Source of the DNA: CAZGZU01 sp964529855
GTDB taxonomy: Bacteria; Patescibacteriota; Minisyncoccia; Portnoybacterales; UBA2143
Assembly: GCA_964529855.1 (NCBI GenBank)
Contig: CAZGZU010000016.1
Span: forward strand, 1 to 18,873
Direction of reading: 5' to 3'
Length of the DNA: 18,873 nt
In this document: positions 13,125-18,873 of the stretch, in pieces
Position numbering within the stretch: the first letter of the stretch is position 1
How the letters are laid out: the number at the start of each line of letters is the position of its first letter
Position numbers and translations under genes: made by a program
The notes under the pieces: generated by a model
Seen by the model: only the letters and a program-made list of their open reading frames with translations
Databases searched by the model: none
Told to the model about the DNA's origin: nothing

Positions 13125-13140
13125 ACTATTTTAAAATAGT
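13125..13140. promoter_or_regulatory. Perfect 16-bp palindrome upstream of the five-TM gene
   Basis: ACTATTTT followed directly by AAAATAGT, ending 7 nt before the start codon at 13118. It could be an operator for a dimeric repressor or overlap the -10 region. AT-rich palindromes also arise by chance. Confidence 0.35.
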
Positions 13141-13198
13141 GGTTGGATACTTTGATTTAGTAATAAACATATTAAGTTGAGTAAACAGAAACAAAATA

Positions 13199-14260
13199 TC
13201 AAGATTCTTTTTCTAAGCTATGCAAAATCTTTTCCGCTCTACTGTAGAGGTGATCAAAAGTGATAATATCAATTCCATGCAAACTGTCATTGAGTAACCT
13301 AAATGCTGTTTTTTCATCAATATCCCAATTATTTGATCTGCCAAAGATAATTGTACACTTAGGTTTTACCGGCGTCTCACATTTGTTTTTTTGACACCAA
13401 TCGGGATCACCAAATTTCTTCTCTACTTGAAAAATATAATTAGTAGCCTGCGTAATTGCACCCTTTAATTCTTCGCTAGGCTGTAAAAAATCTCTATAAA
13501 ATACATAGTCACCTTTGCTATTCTTTTGCCAAAAATCTACATGGGGATGCTTAATTTCTACAATATCGATAAACCCATCCTCTGATTCAAATAGATAATC
13601 AGCTGTATCCCAAAGATCAATTCTTGTCTCGTCTAGTAATACAAAATAAGATAAACCAAACATCCAACGATTTTTTTCTAAAAAAGGCTGCCAGTAATTG
13701 CGCTCCATCTTATTAGCATCATCTAAAGAAGTATTAAATTCTTCTAAAGATCTTTTTCTGGCTTGAACTAATTTATAGGTTAAAATTTTCTTATCTAATT
13801 CTGGATAATTTTCTTTGAACAAATCATATATTAGTTCTTTATTTTTCTGCGAAGCTAATATCTTTTTTATGATTGATACTGTCAAATCACTATTTGTTAA
13901 AATGGCTGAAGCGTATTCCTTCGACAACACATCAATACCAAGCAATTTTTGGTTAGCTTTAATATAGGAAGCAAGCTTATCTATGGACGCCTTATCTGAA
14001 ATAGTAAATCCTGAAGTAGTTGTTAAATCTTCTTCAACCCAAAAGGGTTCTTCTTTTATTTTCTTAAATTTAGAAAACTTTAAATAATAATGATGAGTTC
14101 CTCCTCTTTTCGTATCTGGAACGTGCGTAGCTTGAATTTCCACGAGATAAATTACTTTATTCCGGTTTGTTAATTTCTCAGCATTAATATAAATCGGATC
14201 TGGAAATCCAAATCCTTTTGCTCTTTTTACTTTTAAATCATAAAATTCTTGTGCAGTCAT
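13199..14260 (-). CDS. Shedu-type defence nuclease (DUF4263, SduA-like)
   Basis: 353 aa. The C-terminal half carries the DUF4263 pattern: NYWQPFLEKNRWMFGLSYFV (188-207), then the PD-(D/E)xK core with Asp in LWDTADYLF (about 218-221), VEIKHP with E235 and K237, and GAITQATNYIF with Q271 and Y275 (the Shedu E-x-K ... Q-x3-Y arrangement). The N-terminal half (1-180) is a divergent regulatory or sensing region, as known for Shedu proteins, which act as single-gene anti-phage systems by nicking or degrading DNA when triggered. No signal or membrane segment; cytoplasmic. AT-rich compared with housekeeping genes here. Neighbours are a five-TM protein, a PNPOx-like protein and an R-x4-H protein. No Shine-Dalgarno; AT-rich sequence containing GATAAT precedes the ATG by 8 nt. 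Confidence 0.85.
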   Translation of the reverse strand: MTAQEFYDLKVKRAKGFGFPDPIYINAEKLTNRNKVIYLVEIQATHVPDTKRGGTHHYYLKFSKFKKIKEEPFWVEEDLTTTSGFTISDKASIDKLASYIKANQKLLGIDVLSKEYASAILTNSDLTVSIIKKILASQKNKELIYDLFKENYPELDKKILTYKLVQARKRSLEEFNTSLDDANKMERNYWQPFLEKNRWMFGLSYFVLLDETRIDLWDTADYLFESEDGFIDIVEIKHPHVDFWQKNSKGDYVFYRDFLQPSEELKGAITQATNYIFQVEKKFGDPDWCQKNKCETPVKPKCTIIFGRSNNWDIDEKTAFRLLNDSLHGIDIITFDHLYSRAEKILHSLEKES

Positions 14261-14304
14261 TTTAATAAATTATCTAAGCATTCTGTACTCATTTGGCTAA
14301 GTTG

Positions 14305-14673
14305 TTACGATAGCAGTTTTTTAATCTTCGTGATTATTACGACAATCGCACTAATAATTTTGTAACCCTCATTGTCAGGCAGATTGGTGACATACTCAAA
14401 CCATTTTCCCTCTGTATAATTTTTTGCTTTTCCTTTTAATTCGTAGCCAACGCACGCTTTTTCCCATTCTTTGTTCCAGACAACTAAAGAAACATTATCA
14501 TTATATTTTAGATTCTTTATTGACTCATGGATATGCGAATTGGATATCACAATTTTACCCTCCACAACTTTAACACAAGCTACCGCAATATTGTGCGGCT
14601 TTCCATTTTTACCAATGGTCGCAAAACCGATCGCATTGGATTCTATTAATTGCTTTAGCCCAGATGAAATCAT
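14305..14673 (-). CDS. Pyridoxamine 5'-phosphate oxidase-like FMN-binding protein
   Basis: 122 aa, the usual size of small split-barrel flavoproteins. IGFATIGKNGKPHNIAVACV (about 15-34) is the typical first two beta strands, followed by KIVISNSHIHESIKNLKYND and VSLVVWNKEWEKACVGYELK, giving the six-stranded barrel of the Putative_PNPOx family. Members bind FMN (or F420 or haem) and are often of unknown substrate; true PdxH is longer, so a pyridoxal-pathway role should not be assumed. The C-terminus is unusually hydrophobic (YKIISAIVVIITKIKKLLS). It lies between the R-x4-H protein and Shedu genes, 44 nt before the latter. No Shine-Dalgarno. Confidence 0.8.
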   Translation of the reverse strand: MISSGLKQLIESNAIGFATIGKNGKPHNIAVACVKVVEGKIVISNSHIHESIKNLKYNDNVSLVVWNKEWEKACVGYELKGKAKNYTEGKWFEYVTNLPDNEGYKIISAIVVIITKIKKLLS

Positions 14674-14762
14674 ATTTTTTATTAAGTAAATGAATAATTT
14701 TCATACCCCCTAAATCTTCCCGATAAAATCCCCAGCCTATAACAAACGCCTTCGCTCACAAT

Positions 14763-15470
14763 CTATTCCTGCCCATGTCTTGTCGGAGGTACTGTGGTTG
14801 TCTGGCCAATCTGACCTGTCGGAGAGACAGCTGATGTACTTGCATTGCCCATTAAACTAGGCCTACTGGCAGCCCCACGTCCTCCGTTGCCAGACGCCAT
14901 AAGCCTTATGAATCTGCTTACTTCTGCTTGGCCGCCTTCTATTTGCCTTAAAAGCTGTTCATAGCCGTAATTAAATTTAGCCAGCATTCTTTCGTCTTGA
15001 TCGTCTAATATTGATTTTTTAACTTTTTCGTAACAGGACTTAAAATCTTCGAAAAAACACTTGGCATCTATATTCAAATATTCTCTGCCGTCCTTTTCGT
15101 GTAATTCGAAATGGTTCTCGCCGGACTTCGTCACTGAAATGCCAGCTTTAACAAGAAAAATATGCGCCGTTCCGTGTCTGACCGTCCTATATACCATGGT
15201 ATTTGCCCCTTCATAACACGGCTTTTCCTGTTTGAAATAATTTTCCCAGAAAAAATTAAAAGCCTCTTCTTGCGTCTTTCTGGAAACCAATAAGCCCATC
15301 AATTCTATGCCCGCAACGACTGAATGCACCGCAGGATAACCTAAACCGCCGCGATCTCTCTGACCGACTTCATTTACCATTGTTTCAAGATCGCCGATTA
15401 AATAACGGTCTAATAAGTCAAAAAGGGCTTTACCCTTTTCAACAATTTCACTTTTTTCTGCTTCTGTCAT
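14763..15470 (-). CDS. Protein with R-x4-H motif, possibly HEPN-like
   Basis: 235 aa. The N-terminal two thirds are helical: GGLGYPAVHSVVAGIELMGL (41-60), FNFFWENYF (71-79), then VYRTVRHGTAHIFL containing R98 and H103, which matches the R-x4-H active site of HEPN ribonucleases found in toxins and abortive-infection proteins. I do not recognise the exact family, so HEPN membership is a motif-level suggestion. Residues about 190-235 are a low-complexity Gly/Ser/Thr/Pro tail (GNGGRGAASRPSLMGN), probably disordered. The context beside a Shedu nuclease favours a defence or toxin-like role. TATAGA lies 8 nt before the ATG with no Shine-Dalgarno. Confidence 0.65.
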   Translation of the reverse strand: MTEAEKSEIVEKGKALFDLLDRYLIGDLETMVNEVGQRDRGGLGYPAVHSVVAGIELMGLLVSRKTQEEAFNFFWENYFKQEKPCYEGANTMVYRTVRHGTAHIFLVKAGISVTKSGENHFELHEKDGREYLNIDAKCFFEDFKSCYEKVKKSILDDQDERMLAKFNYGYEQLLRQIEGGQAEVSRFIRLMASGNGGRGAASRPSLMGNASTSAVSPTGQIGQTTTVPPTRHGQE

Positions 15471-15478
15471 ATTTTTAG

Positions 15479-15484
15479 TCTATA
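15479..15484 (-). promoter_or_regulatory. Candidate -10 box (TATAGA), leaderless arrangement
   Basis: TATAGA ends 8 nt upstream of the ATG at 15470, the same geometry as before the MacA-like gene. No convincing -35. The rest of the gap to tRNA-Gln (15485-15585) holds two hairpins, AATCCCG/CGGGATT (about 15490-15511) and GGCTT/AAGCC (about 15540-15553), and nothing else I can name. Confidence 0.4.
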
Positions 15485-15585
15485 TTTCGAATCCCGGGTG
15501 GGTTCGGGATTTTGCTAATTTCGACAATCCCTGATTCTCGGCTTGGTTAAGCCAAAACTCGTGTCTGCACGATAAAAAATATTGT

Positions 15586-15660
15586 TGGCTGGGGAGGCAG
15601 GATTCGAACCTGCGCATCCAGGGACCAAAACCCTGTGCCTTACCACTTGGCTACTCCCCA
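15586..15660 (-). tRNA. tRNA-Gln (anticodon UUG), CCA encoded
   Basis: Minus-strand cloverleaf: acceptor TGGGGAG with CTCCCCA, discriminator G, encoded CCA at 15586-15588; D arm GCC/GGC; anticodon stem CAGGG/CCCTG with loop TTTTGGT (anticodon TTG); T arm GCAGG-TTCGAAT-CCTGC. The first ten bases are also the end of dnaX: tRNA bases 8-10 (TAG) are the dnaX stop codon. The tRNA is therefore probably cut from the dnaX transcript. Confidence 0.95.
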
Positions 15661-16742
15661 ATGCATTCCACCACCGCTAATTCCAGGGGCAGTTGGGGGA
15701 AATCAGCGGATTTGATTTGGTTTTCTGCCTGGATGAAAAGATGGATTGTTTTGATTAAATCTGCCTGGGAAAACAGATTTCCTTGGCTTATTATGACATC
15801 TTTCTGTTCTTTAGTCAATTCAGCGGCTGCCAGTTTGGCTAAATCAGGGTCAACTTTGAGGATGAGCATTTTTCTTAAATAACCGACCAGGGATTTGCTG
15901 AATTGGACTAAATCATAGCCCTGGCTGGCTACCTGGTTAATGTGAGAAATGGCCTGGGCATTTTTCTTTTCAGTCAGATACTGAATCAAATCCTGAACTG
16001 CTTTGATGTCAGTTACTCCTAAAATGGCCTGGACTTCCTCCAAGGTTATTTTCTTATCCTCCATGGCCATAATCTGACCAAGTAAACTCTCGCCATCACG
16101 AATAGAGCCATCGGCATTCAAGCCAATCAGTTCCAGGGCGGGTTTTTCAATGGATACTTTTTCCTGCTGGGCAACCCAGTTGAGACGCTCCGCAATCTTT
16201 TCCAGAGTCAGCTTGTGAAAATCAAACCGCTGGCAGCGGGAAATGATTGTCTGGGGAACTTTGTGGACTTCGGTAGTGGCTAAAACAAAAATAGCATGGG
16301 CGGGCGGTTCTTCCAGGGTTTTGAGCAAAGCATTAAAGGCCTCGCGGGTTAATTGATGGACTTCATCGATTATAAAGACCTTGTATTTGAGATTGCTCGG
16401 GCTGAATTTAATGCCATCGCGCAATTCCCTGATTTCATCAATCCCCCGGTTAGAAGCTGCATCAATTTCAATCAAATCCATGGATTTGCCCTGATTGACT
16501 TCCTGACAGGCCTGACATTTATTGCAGGGTTCAAAGCTTTTTTGCTCCAGACAATTGACTGCCTTGGCTAATAAGCGGGCAATGGTCGTTTTGCCGGTGC
16601 CGCGCACTCCGGTAAAAAGATAAGCATGGGCTACCTTATTCATAGTCAAAGCATTGGTCAGGGTCTTGATAATATGCTCCTGATTGACTACTTCTTTAAA
16701 GGTTTTTGGGCGATATTTGCGGTATAAAACAAGGTTTTCCAT
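15651..16742 (-). CDS. dnaX: DNA polymerase III gamma (tau-less) clamp-loader subunit
   Basis: 363 aa AAA+ ATPase that loads the sliding clamp in replication. Starts MENLVLYRKYRPKTFKEVV, the standard DnaX N-terminus. Walker A GVRGTGKT (45-52); zinc-binding Cys 64, 73, 76, 79; Walker B FIIDEVH (D126, E127); sensor 1 FVLATTEVHKVP and SRC motif (168-170); then the domain II/III helical region (IRDGESLLGQ onward). It ends after domain III, so it lacks the tau domains that bind DnaE and DnaB; tau-less forms are common in small genomes. I place the start at 16742; the frame open to 16814 runs through a terminator and promoter. The ATG lies 7 nt after an extended -10 box, so the mRNA should be leaderless. 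The 3' end overlaps tRNA-Gln by 10 nt. Confidence 0.95.
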   Translation of the reverse strand: MENLVLYRKYRPKTFKEVVNQEHIIKTLTNALTMNKVAHAYLFTGVRGTGKTTIARLLAKAVNCLEQKSFEPCNKCQACQEVNQGKSMDLIEIDAASNRGIDEIRELRDGIKFSPSNLKYKVFIIDEVHQLTREAFNALLKTLEEPPAHAIFVLATTEVHKVPQTIISRCQRFDFHKLTLEKIAERLNWVAQQEKVSIEKPALELIGLNADGSIRDGESLLGQIMAMEDKKITLEEVQAILGVTDIKAVQDLIQYLTEKKNAQAISHINQVASQGYDLVQFSKSLVGYLRKMLILKVDPDLAKLAAAELTKEQKDVIISQGNLFSQADLIKTIHLFIQAENQIKSADFPQLPLELAVVECIGE

Positions 16743-16749
16743 CGGTCTT

Positions 16750-16758
16750 AGTATAGCA
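16750..16758 (-). promoter_or_regulatory. Extended -10 promoter (TGCTATACT) of dnaX
   Basis: TGC plus TATACT on the minus strand; the ATG follows after 7 nt, so +1 is predicted at or 1 nt before the start codon. Same geometry as 4315-4323. Confidence 0.7.
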
Positions 16759-16770
16759 GATTTGGAGAAA

Positions 16771-16799
16771 ATTAAAAGCCCTGGGTTTAAGCCCAAGGC
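16771..16799 (-). terminator. Rho-independent terminator
   Basis: Minus-strand GCCTTGGG/CCCAGGGC stem (one mismatch) with a 6-nt loop, then TTTTAAT. It ends the 16845-17681 transcript just ahead of the dnaX promoter. Confidence 0.7.
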
Positions 16800-16844
16800 C
16801 GTTAAAAGGAACAAGCAAGATTAGTTTATTTTCCAAAAAGCTTT

Positions 16845-17681
16845 TCAAATTTCATCAGCTGTATTAGCTGGCTTTAAATCTGTTTCTGGCACAGCTGTCA
16901 TTTTTTTAAGAATCCTTTCAAATTCCATTAGCTCAGCCAGTTCTGTCCGAATGTGTTTCTGACATTTTTGCCAGTTTTTTTCCAAATCAACTTCTACTCC
17001 TCTGTCTAGCAGGTGCTTAATATTGCGCCAGTTCTCCTGCCAGAGAACGACAACTTCTATAACTTTGCGATGAATCGTTTTGTGTGGAATAAGAGACCCC
17101 CATCGAACACGTCTTGTATTGCGAAACTCCAAACCCTTTATTTTGTATCTATCCTGTACCGGACCGCTGCTCTGAACGCCGACCATGATAACGTCAATAT
17201 AAGACTGCTCATAAGCTTTGACATTCTGAAAGAGTGAAGGGGCCCAGAAATAGGAAACAAACTTTTCCGGGTCTGAAAGATATTCAATATCCCCTCCGCT
17301 TATCTGAAGATAGAATCGACATTCAGCCAAATGTGCACGAACCTTATTAAAAATGAAGGTCCTCCTTTTCTTTTTCATTTCCTCCCATTCTAAACCGCTT
17401 TGACCATCCTGGACAAAAAAACCACGATCCTCTTTGTCCAGCCTGAACATTGCATCCTCCTCATGGGCATAAGCGGAAAAAATCCGGCTGTCGCCCTTAA
17501 AGGCATGTAAGACAACTTGGGTAGTCCCGTATTCCCGGATTTCTACAGGATGAAGAGAAAACCTGTTATAAATCTTGAAAAACTCTAAAAACATCTTTCC
17601 CGGATGTGGCAGTACATCTAAAACTTTTTCCATTCCAGGAAATGCCATTTCAGGGAACCTGTCCTGTTTTTTATCTTCCAT
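16845..17681 (-). CDS. Unrecognised soluble protein, 278 aa
   Basis: I do not recognise the family. Start MEDKKQDRFPEMAFPGMEKV at 17681 is supported by AAAGGAG 5 nt upstream; the 14 extra upstream codons overlap a leader hairpin and are rejected. No signal peptide or membrane segment. It is mixed alpha/beta with many aromatic and charged residues (YNRFSLHPVEIREYGTTQVV, WEEMKKKRRTFIFNKVRAHL, VVVLWQENWRNIKHLLDRGV) and ends in a charged helix with a flexible tail. A single-gene unit with a consensus promoter, a leader carrying three hairpins, and a terminator. Uses TGA as stop, which shows that TGA is a stop in this organism. Confidence 0.75.
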   Translation of the reverse strand: MEDKKQDRFPEMAFPGMEKVLDVLPHPGKMFLEFFKIYNRFSLHPVEIREYGTTQVVLHAFKGDSRIFSAYAHEEDAMFRLDKEDRGFFVQDGQSGLEWEEMKKKRRTFIFNKVRAHLAECRFYLQISGGDIEYLSDPEKFVSYFWAPSLFQNVKAYEQSYIDVIMVGVQSSGPVQDRYKIKGLEFRNTRRVRWGSLIPHKTIHRKVIEVVVLWQENWRNIKHLLDRGVEVDLEKNWQKCQKHIRTELAELMEFERILKKMTAVPETDLKPANTADEI

Positions 17682-17696
17682 AACTACTCCTTTCCA

Positions 17697-17765
17697 GAGA
17701 AAGTGACCTGCCTTTCTCCGCAACCCTAAGGTTGCTCAAATTGAACAAAGGGAACTTGTCCTTTG
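17697..17765 (-). promoter_or_regulatory. Three-hairpin 5' leader of the 278-aa gene
   Basis: Perfect hairpins in the ~115-nt leader: CAAAGG/CCTTTG (17746-17751 with 17760-17765), GCAACC/GGTTGC (17720-17725 with 17730-17735, loop of 4), and GAGAAAG/CTTTCTC (17697-17703 with 17712-17718), the last ending 3 nt before the AAAGGAG ribosome binding site. They may tune mRNA stability or ribosome access; no known riboswitch core is recognised. Confidence 0.6.
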
Positions 17766-17802
17766 CCTTTCTTGCTTATTCCTTTTTGAAAAAACTAAAA
17801 AC

Positions 17803-17830
17803 AGCATAGCATGTTTGGCTGTTTTGTCAA
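17803..17830 (-). promoter_or_regulatory. Sigma-70-type promoter of the 278-aa gene
   Basis: TTGACA (17825-17830), 16-nt spacer, TATGCT (17803-17808) preceded by TGC, i.e. also an extended -10. Predicted +1 near 17796. Confidence 0.75.
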
Positions 17831-17836
17831 TGGGAA

Positions 17837-17869
17837 ATAAAAACGCCTGGCAAGGTTTGCTCGCCAGGC
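17837..17869 (-). terminator. Rho-independent terminator of the small basic protein gene
   Basis: Perfect 7-bp stem GCCTGGC/GCCAGGC (17863-17869 with 17845-17851) followed on the minus strand by GTTTTTATTT. It starts 8 nt after the stop codon. Confidence 0.9.
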
Positions 17870-17877
17870 AAAAATAT

Positions 17878-18102
17878 TTAAGGGAAAAATCTGGGGAAGG
17901 GGTCTTTTTGTCTTTCGCCTCTAACAGATGACAATCCTCCGAAGGCCATTGTCCTTAATCTACTCAATTCCCTTTCAGTGGTATTTCCTCTTTTCCTGGC
18001 TGAAGCATAGGCCTGGCCAGGATGAGCTTTTTTTCGTTTTCCTCCGACTCCTCTGGTTTGACTGCCGAACTTCTTGTCTTTCAAACTGGGGGGCATTGAC
18101 AT
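17878..18102 (-). CDS. Small basic protein, 74 aa, unknown
   Basis: MSMPPSLKDKKFGSQTRGVG start, rich in Lys/Arg (GKRKKAHPGQAYASARKRG) and Gly, with a helix-like ELSRLRT segment; no membrane segment. It is real rather than a chance frame because AAGGAGG stands 5 nt before the ATG and a perfect terminator follows the stop. The composition suits a nucleic-acid-binding protein (RNA, DNA or ribosome), but this is inferred from charge only. No family recognised; GTG or other earlier starts are not needed. Confidence 0.7.
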   Translation of the reverse strand: MSMPPSLKDKKFGSQTRGVGGKRKKAHPGQAYASARKRGNTTERELSRLRTMAFGGLSSVRGERQKDPFPRFFP

Positions 18103-18149
18103 TCTTTCCTCCTTTTCGCTTGTTTTTGTTAAATGACTATTTAATATAC

Positions 18150-18176
18150 CTTATATAAAGAACTGTTATGAGTCAA
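18150..18176 (-). promoter_or_regulatory. Candidate promoter of the small basic protein gene
   Basis: TTGACT (18171-18176) and TATAAG (18150-18155) on the minus strand, but the 15-nt spacer is short. TATATT slightly downstream is an alternative -10. Confidence 0.4.
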
Positions 18177-18190
18177 TCCTTGGCAATAAT

Positions 18191-18354
18191 CAAGGCCCGG
18201 CCTCAAAACCTACGGCCTTGAGTACGACCTGAATTAAGGTTCGGTCTCTCGAATACGACCTTGCCTCCGGCAAGATCGTAGTTCTCGAGGCCAAACCTTA
18301 CGTAGCTCTTAATGTCAAACCTAAAAAAGATAAGTTCTTGAGGTCAAACCTTAC
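18191..18354. repeat. Cluster of variant 24-nt repeat units
   Basis: Plus-strand unit at 18191-18214 (flanked into a CAAGGCC/GGCCTTG hairpin, 18191-18220), a 23-nt variant near 18235-18257, a CTTGCC...GGCAAG hairpin near 18264-18275, and minus-strand units near 18282-18305 (identical to 10646-10669), 18306-18329 and 18330-18354. All share AAGGTTTGRCCTYRAGA-like cores and TACG ends. They fill the whole gap between the GtrA-like and small basic protein genes. Confidence 0.7.
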
Positions 18355-18364
18355 TGTTTATCGG

Positions 18365-18796
18365 TCATTTTTTGAAGACAATAAACTTGTAGCCAATGAA
18401 GTTCCAGATGAGAGAGACAGCCGTGGCAATAGCTTTGGCTAAATTGGCCCAGAGCTCCGGGGACAGACCGAATAATGACGGAATAAAAGTGGTAATTCCG
18501 TAGACGATGCTGCTGTTAATAGCCAAACCAATCAAGGTAACGACAATAAACTGGGAGAATTCTTTAGCCACCACAGCCGGCTGTCCAGCTTCCTTGGCAC
18601 GAAAAGTCCAGTATTTATTCCAGAAATAGCTGTTGATTACAGCTACGCTGAAAGATATGGCATTAAGCAGAAAAATCCATTTGCCTTTGTAAATGCCGGT
18701 CATCCAGAGCAAAAGATTAAGAACGGCAAAATCAATGCCTGTGTTGAGAAAGCCGATAACAATGAATTTGCTGAATTGTTTGATTAGAGGTTGCAT
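18365..18796 (-). CDS. GtrA-like membrane protein
   Basis: 143 aa with four membrane helices (about 10-30, 40-58, 77-98, 112-136) and the GtrA family signature: FSKFIVIGFLNTGIDFAVLN at the first helix, NSYFWNKYWTFR between helices 2 and 3, and IWNFIGYKFIVFK at the C-terminus, the second half echoing the first. GtrA proteins are thought to move or handle undecaprenyl-linked sugars across the membrane for glycosylation of envelope polymers, which fits the glycosyltransferases elsewhere in the window, although they are not in the same operon. I start at 18796 (MQPLIKQFSKF); the longer frame to 18829 is repetitive sequence. No Shine-Dalgarno. TGA stop. Confidence 0.92.
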   Translation of the reverse strand: MQPLIKQFSKFIVIGFLNTGIDFAVLNLLLWMTGIYKGKWIFLLNAISFSVAVINSYFWNKYWTFRAKEAGQPAVVAKEFSQFIVVTLIGLAINSSIVYGITTFIPSLFGLSPELWANLAKAIATAVSLIWNFIGYKFIVFKK

Positions 18797-18826
18797 AGTA
18801 ATTAAGGTCGTGGTAATCAAGGTAAT

Positions 18827-18856
18827 CAAGGCCCGGCCTCAAAACCTACGGCCTTG
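18827..18856 (+). repeat. Direct copy of the 18191-18220 dispersed repeat
   Basis: 30 of 30 bases identical to 18191-18220, same orientation, so direct repeats flank the GtrA-like gene. The sequence after it (CCCAACGAT) is shared with the inverted copy at 10738-10775. Confidence 0.85.
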
Positions 18857-18873
18857 CCCAACGATGTTTTTTG

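Noticed and set aside
12646..13134. 162-codon plus-strand frame antisense to the five-TM protein
   Set aside because: It is AT-rich antisense sequence without ribosome binding site; the minus-strand protein has clear membrane topology.
13199..14260. Ordinary restriction endonuclease
   Set aside because: There is no methylase nearby, and the VEIKHP plus Q-x3-Y pattern with NxWxPFLxxN fits DUF4263/Shedu better.
16743..16814. N-terminal extension of DnaX
   Set aside because: It covers the upstream gene's terminator and the dnaX promoter; DnaX homologues start at the MENLVLYRKYRP-type sequence.

Overview
The window looks like a chromosomal contig from a Patescibacteria/CPR-type bacterium, probably Parcubacteria-like. 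Pointers to this are a short gamma-like DnaX, an exported coiled-coil protein with a C-terminal four-cysteine motif that I associate from memory with Parcubacteria, dispersed GTCATTGCGAG...GCAATCCC repeats that I also associate from memory with such genomes, compact operons, and several genes whose ATG lies 7-8 nt after a -10 box (leaderless-like). TGA is used as a stop (16845-16847 and 18365-18367), so the Gracilibacteria/Absconditabacteria glycine code does not apply. Nearly every gene is on the minus strand. The exception is the recombinase fragment at the left edge.

Layout from left to right: (1) 1-838: the 3' end of a large serine recombinase running into an oppositely oriented tRNA-Asn, a possible element boundary. 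(2) 898-4307: a surface-polysaccharide/envelope cluster (GT4 and GT2 glycosyltransferases, an exported coiled-coil protein, a small membrane protein). (3) 4355-5342: an unrecognised small gene under its own promoter with a palindromic repeat in its leader, then a promoter-driven structured RNA locus that contains an L1-stalk-like piece of 23S rRNA. (4) 5361-9867: a MacA/MacB-type export operon (HlyD-like adaptor, ABC ATPase, FtsX-like permease, membrane-anchored DUF5666-like protein). (5) 9962-12129: an exported small protein, a repeat-rich intergenic region, then an ECF sigma factor overlapping a membrane protein that is a candidate anti-sigma factor. (6) 12189-15470: an AT-richer accessory block with a five-TM protein, a Shedu-type nuclease (DUF4263), a PNPOx-like flavoprotein and a protein with an R-x4-H motif (HEPN-like), which reads as a small defence island. 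(7) 15586-16742: tRNA-Gln overlapping the 3' end of dnaX. (8) 16845-18102: two unrecognised genes, one behind a strong promoter and a leader with three hairpins. (9) 18191-18856: GtrA-like gene embedded in a second family of 24-nt repeats.

The most unusual object is the RNA at about 5035-5307 (minus). It has a consensus promoter whose predicted start coincides with the first base of a long-range closing helix. It contains a T-loop hairpin (UUCGACU) and a 76-nt block almost directly readable as helices 76-78 of bacterial 23S rRNA, with compensatory changes in the apical stem. It is not an rRNA operon and I cannot match the whole RNA to a class I know.
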